A stretch of DNA of 34,955 nucleotides, taken from NCBI GenBank assembly GCA_028706195.1, contig JAQWBU010000005.1, positions 1 to 34,955 of the forward strand. Reading direction: 5' to 3'. Below the pieces are notes generated by a model that had not been told where the DNA came from, ran no database searches, and worked only from the letters and a program-made list of their open reading frames with translations. The position numbers were made by a program, and so were the translations under genes. How positions within the stretch are numbered: position 1 is the first letter of the stretch; each line of letters opens with the position of its first letter. This document shows, piece by piece, positions 27,710-34,955 of the stretch. This DNA is from Eubacteriales bacterium. Lineage in GTDB: Bacteria; Bacillota; Clostridia; Saccharofermentanales; DTU023.

Positions 27710-28387
27710 ATGGATATTGTTATCGTAGATGACGACCCGATTGTTACCAAGAGTCTAGCTTCTATTATTGAATTATCTTCACGCAAAGATAATGGTGAGG
27801 TTGTTAATGTACTGGCAACGGGTTCGGACGGTCAGGAAGCGATTGAATTATATCGCCGGCATCATCCTGATATTATTCTTTTGGATATCAGGATGGAAGG
27901 ATTGGATGGTCTTACTGCGGGGAAAGTAATTCTCACTGAAGACAGTTCAGCTAAGATTCTTTACCTTACAACTTTTGTCGATGAGGAATATATAGTTGAA
28001 TCGCTTCGAATGGGAGCAAAAGGATATCTCAGGAAATCAGATGTTGAAAACATCCTGCCTGCACTATATGCGATTCACCGCGGACAACATGTCTACGGTG
28101 GTGACATAGCTGACAAGATAACCCCGATTGTGTTACAAAAGCCGTCGAACAAAACAGCTTCAAAACAATCGGATTCAGAAGCCAATATATTTTCAGAACT
28201 ATCTGAACGTGAGTGGGAGTTGGTTGAGTTAATCGCACAGGGTTTAAATAATCGTGAGATATCTGACCATTTGCATCTAAGTGAAGGAACAGTGAGAAAT
28301 TATCTTTCGACAATATTGGAGAAATTGAATCTGCGCGATCGCACTCAATTAGCTGTTGCTTATTACAAAATTTGCAAGCCGGAATAA
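27710..28387 (+). CDS. NarL/LuxR-family response regulator
   Basis: VIVDDDPIV ... DIILLDIRMEGLDGL receiver; LSEREWELVELIAQGLNNREISDHLHLSEGTVRNYLSTILEKL HTH. Confidence 0.93.
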   Translation: MDIVIVDDDPIVTKSLASIIELSSRKDNGEVVNVLATGSDGQEAIELYRRHHPDIILLDIRMEGLDGLTAGKVILTEDSSAKILYLTTFVDEEYIVESLRMGAKGYLRKSDVENILPALYAIHRGQHVYGGDIADKITPIVLQKPSNKTASKQSDSEANIFSELSEREWELVELIAQGLNNREISDHLHLSEGTVRNYLSTILEKLNLRDRTQLAVAYYKICKPE

Positions 28388-28552
28388 TTCCTCAGCGCTA
28401 TTGTGAAGATTATTTTACCTGAACTCATGTCCAATTGAAAAGTTGCCTTGCCATATTTGTTCACTTTCTTTGGTCGAAATGCTCTGGACAGCTCAATACT
28501 TCCTGCCTATCATAAACATTCAATCGATCAGGTTGGGAGGAGGAATGTAGTT

Positions 28553-29509
28553 ATGAATAGATTTAGAAAAAAAGCACTCACTATTCTTTTGCTGGCGGTA
28601 TTTGCAGCGACCTTTATCAGCGCGGGATTCAGCGCCTATGCTGTTGAAGTCACAGAAGAAGTTGTTGTATTAGGCTCGGGCCTGAATGAGTCCCAAAGAG
28701 CAATTACTCTTGACATATTGGATGTCGATGCTGATTCAGGCTTGGAGATTAATGTCGTGACAGGCAGTGATGCCGAGCGATATATTGGAGCGCAGTATTC
28801 TGACAACGACATGATTTCTTCCGTTCGGGTCGAGTTCCTGGAAGAAAACAGCGGAGTCAGCACGACGATTGCGACACCGGAAAATATTACAAAAATTAAG
28901 TCGTATCAGTACTCGAATGCGGCCATAACTTCAGGTATTTATGATACGAATATAATTGTGGGCGCCCCATATCCTGTCACAGGAGAGTCAGCCCTGACCG
29001 GCGTCTACAAAGCCGCTGAGATTAATGGCGTAGACTTGGATGAGGACAAGTTGGAGGCCGGCAATGATGAGCTGATCACGGTACGTATCATCGAAGACAA
29101 TAACGCAGACAATGATGAATACGATTCTGAAGAGTTTTCTAAGGCTTTGACTGAAATAAAAGGACAGATTGCTGAGCTGGTAGAAGAAAAGGGGCGTGAC
29201 AATGTCACAATCCAGGAAATGACAGTGATCGTAAACAATGTTCTCAACAAATATAATATTAATATTTCACAGGCTGATATTGATCGTCTGGTCGCTACTT
29301 TAGAAAAATTCAAAAACACGATCAGCGCAGAGGATGTAGACAAGATTCTCGAGCAAATCCAGGCTTTTGGTGAAGATACCTGGGATATGGCGCTGGACTT
29401 TTTTGATCGCGCACAGACAGAAGGCTGGTGGGATCAGGTAGTTGAGTTCTTCAACAATCTTTTCCGCAGTATTTTTAATTTCTTCGCAAATCTGTTTAAC
29501 CGTGATTGA
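28553..29509 (+). CDS. DUF1002-like secreted protein
   Basis: Signal peptide (MNRFRKKALTILLLAVFAATFISAGFSAYA); VVLGSGLNESQRAITLDIL and VTGSDAERYIG match the DUF1002 style. ATG 28553 with gggaggagg RBS preferred over track start 28448. Confidence 0.75.
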   Translation: MNRFRKKALTILLLAVFAATFISAGFSAYAVEVTEEVVVLGSGLNESQRAITLDILDVDADSGLEINVVTGSDAERYIGAQYSDNDMISSVRVEFLEENSGVSTTIATPENITKIKSYQYSNAAITSGIYDTNIIVGAPYPVTGESALTGVYKAAEINGVDLDEDKLEAGNDELITVRIIEDNNADNDEYDSEEFSKALTEIKGQIAELVEEKGRDNVTIQEMTVIVNNVLNKYNINISQADIDRLVATLEKFKNTISAEDVDKILEQIQAFGEDTWDMALDFFDRAQTEGWWDQVVEFFNNLFRSIFNFFANLFNRD

Positions 29510-29537
29510 GCAAATGATTAAGAATTTAAACTGAAAA

Positions 29538-29567
29538 CAAATGAGCGGTCGGCCGACCGCTCATTTG
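29538..29567. terminator. 30-bp perfect palindrome, probable terminator
   Basis: CAAATGAGCGGTCGG|CCGACCGCTCATTTG after the DUF1002-like gene. Confidence 0.6.
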
Positions 29568-29599
29568 AATAATATCACCATTTCCTACAGGAGATTAAG

Positions 29600-29899
29600 G
29601 TGCAGTACAAGAACCCATTCCACAAGAAAAGAAAAAATACTTACGCTCTTGAAGTTTCCTGTGGTAATTGCAAAATTCCTGTCGCTATTTATCAGAAAGC
29701 CGGAAACGGTAACTTAATCAAGATGCTGGCTTCCCGCATTATCGAAGCGGAAACTGACATCGAGAAGCTGGAAGGGCATCTGAAATGCCCTGGCTGTCAG
29801 TTGGAGCTCGCCCGCAGAGGCACGCACAATAAAGAACTCGCCTATTGGATCATCAGAGGTAAAATCAATACCAAAAGACTGGACAATTACTCATTCTAG
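29600..29899 (+). CDS. Small zinc-ribbon-like protein, unknown function
   Basis: GTG start after ggagattaag; two cysteine pairs CGNC and CPGC. Confidence 0.65.
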   Translation: MQYKNPFHKKRKNTYALEVSCGNCKIPVAIYQKAGNGNLIKMLASRIIEAETDIEKLEGHLKCPGCQLELARRGTHNKELAYWIIRGKINTKRLDNYSF

Positions 29900-29903
29900 A
29901 AAG

Positions 29904-29937
29904 AGTATCCGGACTTTTCTTCCGGATATGTATTTTT
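29904..29937 (+). terminator. Terminator hairpin
   Basis: TATCCGG ... CCGGATA followed by tgtattttt. Confidence 0.65.
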
Positions 29938-29951
29938 GAAATCTTAAAATT

Positions 29952-29965
29952 TTGATCTAGCTCAA
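29952..29965. promoter_or_regulatory. Crp/Fnr-family-like binding site
   Basis: TTGAT-CTAG-CTCAA, one mismatch from TTGAT-N4-ATCAA, upstream of the hemerythrin-like gene. Confidence 0.45.
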
Positions 29966-30108
29966 AGTAAATTTTACGAAACACATGTATCTTTTTCTTA
30001 GAAAGAAATTGACTATCATCAGTGTAGTTAGTCATAACTAATTAGCGAGAACCAAAAATTAATGATGGCTCGTAAAACGAAAATTACTAATCAGAACAGG
30101 AGATAAAT

Positions 30109-31296
30109 ATGTCAGATAAAAAGAAAAGACAAACAGAGGCACTGAAAAATATCCTCCATCAATTGAGTGAAGGGGCGTCGGTTGAAGATGTCAGAGAAGA
30201 ATTCCAGAAAACATTTGACACTGTAGATGCCAGTGAAATAGCTGCCGCCGAGGCCGAACTGATCAAGGAGGGTACTCCGGTTGAAGTGATCCAGCAGCTG
30301 TGTAACGTTCATGCATCAGTCGTAGAAGGTAATGTTGAAGTGATCGATATCGACCCCGTCATGGGACATCCGCTGACAGTGTTTTATAAAGAAAATGATG
30401 GCTTGGAAGAATTTCTGGCAGGCGAGTACGCAGAAGCCAAATCTTCTTTCTTGGCCTCTAACAATAATGAAGCCTACGTTCGTGCTCTGAACAAACTCTA
30501 TAAACTAGACAAGCATTATGCTCGCAAAGAGAACTTGATGTTCCCTTATTTGGAGAAAAAAGGCATAACTGCTCCGCCTAAAGTCATGTGGGGCAAAGAT
30601 GACGAAATTCGCGATCTGATAAAGAAGTCTATTAATAAAGCTGAAGCCGGTGAGAAAGATGAAACACTTTTCTCTGAGATGGAGTTAGAGCTTCGCGGCA
30701 TGATTCAGAAAGAAAACGAAATTCTGAAACCGATGCTGGTGGACAACATCACTGATGCTGATTGGAAAGTCATAGCTCAGGAAAGCTCACAGTTTGGTTA
30801 TGCCTTTGTTGATGCAGTAGAAGGTGCCAGTCCTTCTGACGTAAAGGCCTGGATCAAGGGAGAACAGGATCTTGATCAGCGTCGCAGTGGCAACGATGTC
30901 GAACTTCCCAGCGGATATTTCAACGCACATGAGCTGGAAGCGGTACTTAACACCATGCCTTACGATATTACCTACGTAAATGCAGACAACAAAGTTCAAT
31001 ATTTCAGCGAAGGAAAAGAGCGTGTCTTTCCTCGTACCAGAACTATTATTGGTCGTTTAGTCGAAGACTGTCATCCGCCCAAGAGCCTCAGTGTTGTTAA
31101 TTCCATCGTGGAAGACTTCAAATCCGGTAAGAAAGATCATGAGCATTTCTGGATCCAGAAGGATGGAGCCTTTATCATGATTCGTTATTACGCTGTACGT
31201 GATGTAGAGGGTGTGTATTTAGGTGTAATTGAAGTGACGGAAGAAATTTCTGAGCTGAGAAGTCTGGAAGGTAGCAAGACTCTATTGAATGATTAG
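30109..31296 (+). CDS. DUF438 / hemerythrin-like / PAS domain protein
   Basis: N-terminal DUF438-like helices, KHYARKENLMFPYLEKKGITAPPKVMWGKDDEIR, C-terminal PAS-like region (NTMPYDITYVNADNKVQYFSEGKERVFPRTRTIIGR). Confidence 0.85.
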   Translation: MSDKKKRQTEALKNILHQLSEGASVEDVREEFQKTFDTVDASEIAAAEAELIKEGTPVEVIQQLCNVHASVVEGNVEVIDIDPVMGHPLTVFYKENDGLEEFLAGEYAEAKSSFLASNNNEAYVRALNKLYKLDKHYARKENLMFPYLEKKGITAPPKVMWGKDDEIRDLIKKSINKAEAGEKDETLFSEMELELRGMIQKENEILKPMLVDNITDADWKVIAQESSQFGYAFVDAVEGASPSDVKAWIKGEQDLDQRRSGNDVELPSGYFNAHELEAVLNTMPYDITYVNADNKVQYFSEGKERVFPRTRTIIGRLVEDCHPPKSLSVVNSIVEDFKSGKKDHEHFWIQKDGAFIMIRYYAVRDVEGVYLGVIEVTEEISELRSLEGSKTLLND

Positions 31297-31320
31297 TAAT
31301 ACTTATTTTACTTTTCTCCT

Positions 31321-31364
31321 CCATATAAAAGGAGTCCGGCAGCTGCCGGACTTCTTTTATATGG
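31321..31364. terminator. Bidirectional terminator
   Basis: 44-nt inverted repeat CCATATAAAAGGAGTCCGGCAG|CTGCCGGACTTCTTTTATATGG with one G/A difference (G-U pair), between convergent genes. Confidence 0.88.
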
Positions 31365-31383
31365 ATGTACACTGACATCAAAT

Positions 31384-31758
31384 CTAGTCGACTAAGCTGC
31401 CGACAACTACTGCCCGACTCAGCACTCCGGTACCATGAGGTGAGATTTCCCTAATCTCATCACTGTAATCCTTTCCTGCAGTAAATTGACCATCAGCATG
31501 AGTTCCGCCGGCCCACGCTTCAATATCAGTTACATCGTAGACAATTCCGTCCACTGCAATATAAGCGCGATTGCCGTCTTTTCCATCATATTCTGCCAAC
31601 TCTTCTAAGGTGAAGGTCATTTCTCCGACTGGATCTGTAATCTGCGGATCAGTTTCATCAGTACAGGCTACGAAGAGCAAGGTCAAGCTTAAGATGAATG
31701 TCAGCAGAAGCAGGTTTTCATTATGCTTAGCAATTTTTGTTGAATTATTCTTTTTCAT
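31384..31758 (-). CDS. Cytochrome b5-like heme/steroid-binding domain lipoprotein
   Basis: Lipobox (LLFVAC); FTLEELAEYDGKDGNRAYIAVDGIVYDVTDIEAW ... GGTHADGQFTAGKD ... SPHGTGVL with two candidate axial histidines. Confidence 0.85.
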   Translation of the reverse strand: MKKNNSTKIAKHNENLLLLTFILSLTLLFVACTDETDPQITDPVGEMTFTLEELAEYDGKDGNRAYIAVDGIVYDVTDIEAWAGGTHADGQFTAGKDYSDEIREISPHGTGVLSRAVVVGSLVD

Positions 31759-31778
31759 GGAGGTCCTCCTTGAGAGAT

Positions 31779-32192
31779 CTATCTTCCCTGCATTACTATG
31801 TGCAGGACGATCGCGATTGTAGTCAATACGGCAATTGTCCGATGCACGTAGAACCAGGCGGATCTTTTCTTCTTACGTATGTAGTGACCATAAGCACCTA
31901 GTATTACGTTAAGGACGAGCAGGGAAGCGGCTATTATTCCGGTTCTTGACACCCACCTATAGCTGATTTGGATTATCAGGTGAGTCAGCAACATCATGGT
32001 CGTGAAAAGGCCAAAAAACCGATGATACTTGACTATGAACTGCTGGAATTTAAGATAGCCTCTTTTGAAGCTTGATTCGTTGTCCAGCTCAGCGACCCAT
32101 TTTCTATAAATGGCCTTCACCGGATAATTCAACAGAGTTAGAACCAGGCCAGTGACAATCAGCCAGCCAAATAAGTTTCCATAATTTCCCAT
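31779..32192 (-). CDS. Four-TM membrane protein, putative b-type cytochrome
   Basis: Two H-X13-H motifs (HRFFGLFTTMMLLTH and HRTIAVLTTIAIVLH) in predicted TM helices. ATG 32192 with ggat RBS preferred over track start 32276. Confidence 0.7.
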   Translation of the reverse strand: MGNYGNLFGWLIVTGLVLTLLNYPVKAIYRKWVAELDNESSFKRGYLKFQQFIVKYHRFFGLFTTMMLLTHLIIQISYRWVSRTGIIAASLLVLNVILGAYGHYIRKKKRSAWFYVHRTIAVLTTIAIVLHIVMQGR

Positions 32193-32383
32193 CTGAAAAT
32201 CCTTTCGTATTATTGCTTCGGCCAGGTATATAATTGTTTTGCTTACAATTTTTAGTGTATAGAGCCTGAAGAGCATGGTAGTAACGATTAATACAGGGAC
32301 AAAATTAATTTAGCTGAGAACTTAAGGCAAATTACCGTATACTTCTTAGTGAGAGATTAAGACTATGTGAGGAACGATGCCCC

Positions 32384-33292
32384 GTGCGAAATGCAATAGA
32401 AGTTCAAGACCTGACCAAAGCTTACGGCAGAAATGCTGTTCTGCGAGAGCTGTCATTTTCAGTCAGAGAAGGCGAAGTCTTTGCTCTCCTTGGTGTAAAT
32501 GGCGCAGGGAAAACTACAACGCTTGAATGTATCGAGGGACTGCGCAAAGCGGATTCTGGGCATATCACAGTGTGTGATTTCGACGTGCCCAAAGAATTAT
32601 CTTCGGTACAAAAGGTATTGGGTGTCCAGCTTCAAAGCACATCTTTGCCTGAAACAATGACGAGTAAGGAAGCCATGCGACTTTTCTGTGTCTGGCACAA
32701 AGTTCCTTTTCGGCTGGATTTGCTGGAGCGTTTTGATATGGCAGGGGAGCACATGAACAAGCAGTATAGCAATCTATCTGCTGGGCGAAAACGGAGGCTG
32801 CATCTGGCCCTGGCTCTGTGCCACAATCCCAGGGTGCTGATTCTGGATGAGCCCACTGCCGGTTTAGATGTGGAAGGGCGCGATGCGCTGCACAAGCAAA
32901 TAAAACAGCTGAAAACAGAAGGTGTTTCAATACTTATCGCCACACATGATATGGCTGAAGCAGAAAAGCTGAGCGATACCATTGCAATATTGCGAGACGG
33001 GGTTATTGCGAAGCAAGGCAGTCCCAGAGAGTTGACGGCTTCTGCAGACATTCAAAGCCGCATCATTATTAAAACACTGAACGGGAGTCTAAAGGATTTT
33101 CTCACTGAAGGCATTGTGCCAAAGCCGGATATTCTTGAAGATGATTATTTTTCTTTTGCCAGCAAAGACGCTGCCGAACTATTGCTATTATTGCTGACTC
33201 ACATCAGAAAAGCGAATGATGAGGTTGTTGATCTTAGAGTTCAGCGAGCCAGCATCGAAGACTTATTCTTGTCCATAGCAGGAGGGAAATAA
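32384..33292 (+). CDS. ABC transporter ATP-binding protein
   Basis: LLGVNGAGKTTTLECIEGL, LSAGRKRRLHLALALCHNPRVLILDEPTAGLD. Confidence 0.92.
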   Translation: MRNAIEVQDLTKAYGRNAVLRELSFSVREGEVFALLGVNGAGKTTTLECIEGLRKADSGHITVCDFDVPKELSSVQKVLGVQLQSTSLPETMTSKEAMRLFCVWHKVPFRLDLLERFDMAGEHMNKQYSNLSAGRKRRLHLALALCHNPRVLILDEPTAGLDVEGRDALHKQIKQLKTEGVSILIATHDMAEAEKLSDTIAILRDGVIAKQGSPRELTASADIQSRIIIKTLNGSLKDFLTEGIVPKPDILEDDYFSFASKDAAELLLLLLTHIRKANDEVVDLRVQRASIEDLFLSIAGGK

Positions 33293-34011
33293 TGAAAGCG
33301 TTCGCTACTTCTCTCGTCATCCAGTTTCGAGGCGATTTGAGAAATAAAGGCATTTTAATGGTCTATTATTTCGTCCCCATAATATTTTATCTGGTTATGA
33401 GCAGCATATTCAGCTTGCCCGGATTTGAGTCAGAGCAAAACCTCATCATGGCGATGACAGTATTCGCCATCTCCATGTCGGCCTTTCTGGGCCTGCCGCA
33501 AAGCCTGGTCCAGGCGAGAGAAAGCGGGGTTCTAAACGCTTATCGTGTTGCTGGTATTCCTAGCTGGTCGCTTCCTCTCTCCACAATCGTCATTTCATTT
33601 GTCCATATTTTGATTGTAGCCTTAATTATTCTAATTAGCGCGCCTTATCTGTTTCAGGCAGCATGGCCTGACAGCATTCCTCTGCATCTCTTTTTTGTGG
33701 CAGTAGTAGCTCTCGCTTCAGAGTCTTTAGGCACTTTGCTGGCAAGCTTTGTAAGAAAACAAGCTTCATTGGCTCTCGTTGGGCAGTTTCTCTTCCTGCC
33801 AACGATATTATTAAGTGGCATTATGTTTCCTCGTAACCTACTGCCGAAACCATTTCAATATCTTGGAGAAGTTCTTCCTGCGACACAAGCGATGAAGCTT
33901 ATCTCTAATGGTAATTTTCAGCTCACACCATTGCTGATTTTGATCGCGATAACTGTTTCAGCTTTCGCAGTTTCAGTAATCAGGTTCAGGCGTATCAGTC
34001 TGCGAGCCTAA
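33292..34011 (+). CDS. ABC-2 type transporter permease
   Basis: Six-TM-like hydrophobic protein immediately following the ATPase (stop/start overlap taatg). Confidence 0.85.
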   Translation: MKAFATSLVIQFRGDLRNKGILMVYYFVPIIFYLVMSSIFSLPGFESEQNLIMAMTVFAISMSAFLGLPQSLVQARESGVLNAYRVAGIPSWSLPLSTIVISFVHILIVALIILISAPYLFQAAWPDSIPLHLFFVAVVALASESLGTLLASFVRKQASLALVGQFLFLPTILLSGIMFPRNLLPKPFQYLGEVLPATQAMKLISNGNFQLTPLLILIAITVSAFAVSVIRFRRISLRA

Positions 34012-34042
34012 ATAAGTGTACGAGAAAAGAAAGTCACTGAAA

Positions 34043-34705
34043 ATGTCAATAGTCCCGTACAAAGTAATACGCAGCAAGCGCAGAACCTTAGCATTGACTA
34101 TCGATAAAGAAGCCAGACTTATTGTCCGCGCACCTATGCGTCTGAGTGAAGATTTTATCCGTGATTTTATCAAAGAAAAAGAGCAGTGGATAAGCGAAAA
34201 GCAGCAGCAAGCGCGCCTCTATGCCGCGCAATACAGCACAATTAACCTGGAGAATGGTGAAGAAATATTGTATCTGGGAAGGCCACATATTATCCACCTT
34301 CAAAGCGTAGAGGAAGTCACTATTGCAGGTGACAAGTTGCTAGTGCCGGAGGATATGACGCTTGCAGCTTTCAAGGAATGGATGAAAGCTGAAAGCAGGG
34401 CTCTGATCAGGGAGCGAGTTGATTACTATGCCCAAATGATGGAAGTGAAATACGCCTCCGTAAAAATATCTGAAGCCAGGCGGCGCTGGGGCTCCTGCGG
34501 AGCTGCTAATACACTGAACTTCGCCTGGAGACTCATAATGTGCCCGCCGTCAGTGATTGACTATGTCGTCGTCCACGAACTGTCCCACATTACTTACAAA
34601 GATCACAGTGCCCGATTTTGGAAATTGGTCGCCGAAGTGATGCCATGCTACAAGAAGGAGCAGAAGTGGCTGCGACAGAATCGAGGGCTGATGGATATTA
34701 TTTGA
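34043..34705 (+). CDS. YgjP/DUF45-family (M48-like) metallopeptidase
   Basis: ISEARRRWGSCGAANTLNFAWRLIMCP and HELSHITYKDHSARFW zinc motif. The track starts at GTG 34016; ATG 34043 is an alternative. Confidence 0.88.
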   Translation: MSIVPYKVIRSKRRTLALTIDKEARLIVRAPMRLSEDFIRDFIKEKEQWISEKQQQARLYAAQYSTINLENGEEILYLGRPHIIHLQSVEEVTIAGDKLLVPEDMTLAAFKEWMKAESRALIRERVDYYAQMMEVKYASVKISEARRRWGSCGAANTLNFAWRLIMCPPSVIDYVVVHELSHITYKDHSARFWKLVAEVMPCYKKEQKWLRQNRGLMDII

Positions 34706-34756
34706 TGGGGAGCACGCTCTGTCATATTTTCAAACTCTTATGTGCTAAATAAAGTA

Positions 34757-34790
34757 AAAGCCCTGAGGTCAGTTGACCCTAGGGCTTTTC
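34757..34790. terminator. Terminator hairpin between the metallopeptidase gene and the tRNA genes
   Basis: AAAAGCCCTGAGGTCA/TTGACCCTAGGGCTTTT inverted repeat with T tract. Confidence 0.85.
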
Positions 34791-34880
34791 TGGCGGAGAA
34801 GGAGGGATTTGAACCCTCGCTGGAGTTGCCCCCACTAACGGTTTAGCAAACCGTCCTCTTCACCACTTGAGTACTTCTCC
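34791..34880 (-). tRNA. tRNA-Ser (anticodon GCT)
   Basis: Reverse complement GGAGAAG ... ACGGT-TTGCTAA-ACCGT anticodon arm, long variable arm, GGTTCAAATCC T arm, CTTCTCC acceptor, G, CCA encoded. Confidence 0.92.
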
Positions 34881-34932
34881 GTATTAAGTTATATCGAGGA
34901 GAGAAAGCTGTACCAACCGCCTTCTCTCCGTT

Positions 34933-34955
34933 TGGCGGAGAGAGTGGGATTCGAA
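34933..34955 (-). tRNA. 3' end of a second tRNA, truncated by the window edge
   Basis: Reverse complement TTCGAATCCCACTCTCTCCGCCA: T-loop, T-stem 3' strand, acceptor 3' strand, CCA. Confidence 0.8.

Noticed and set aside
28448-28552. Extra 35 N-terminal residues of the DUF1002-like ORF
   Set aside because: A strong RBS (gggaggagg) and signal peptide begin at ATG 28553.
32632-33051. 139-aa minus-strand ORF within the ABC ATPase gene
   Set aside because: Overlaps the Walker/signature region of a clear ABC ATPase on the plus strand.
1-34955. CRISPR arrays, phage, IS elements or transposases
   Set aside because: No regularly spaced repeats, no transposase/integrase-like ORFs and no terminal inverted repeats around a gene set were seen by eye.

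Overview
The window reads as an ordinary bacterial chromosomal segment from a fermentative, Firmicutes-like anaerobe. That lineage is inferred from gene content and was not tested. I find no phage, IS, transposon or CRISPR signal. The main blocks are: (1) an SPFH/band-7 protein; (2) an apparent operon for phosphate butyryltransferase, butyrate kinase, a P-loop protein of unknown role, a four-subunit 2-oxoacid:ferredoxin oxidoreductase and a branched-chain aminotransferase, which together suggest branched-chain amino acid fermentation with ATP formation; (3) single genes for a deaminase, ferredoxin, CorA, FMN reductase, APC permease, flavodoxin and glycosyltransferase; (4) a divergent TetR/radical SAM pair with repeated operator-like sites; (5) DeoD; (6) a Liv-type ABC importer coupled to an acetamidase/formamidase; (7) an ATPase plus two ABC-2 permeases divergent from a NarL-type two-component system, resembling LnrLMN/LnrJK; (8) a DUF1002-like secreted protein and a small zinc-ribbon protein; (9) a DUF438/hemerythrin/PAS protein behind a Crp/Fnr-like site; (10) a cytochrome-b5-like lipoprotein next to a membrane protein with two HX13H motifs; (11) a second ABC exporter and a YgjP-like metalloprotease; (12) tRNA-Ser(GCT) and the 3' end of another tRNA. 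The best leads are the heme lipoprotein/membrane pair, the unknown P-loop gene inside the 2-oxoacid operon, the amide uptake and hydrolysis cassette, and several repeated or palindromic sites in promoter regions.
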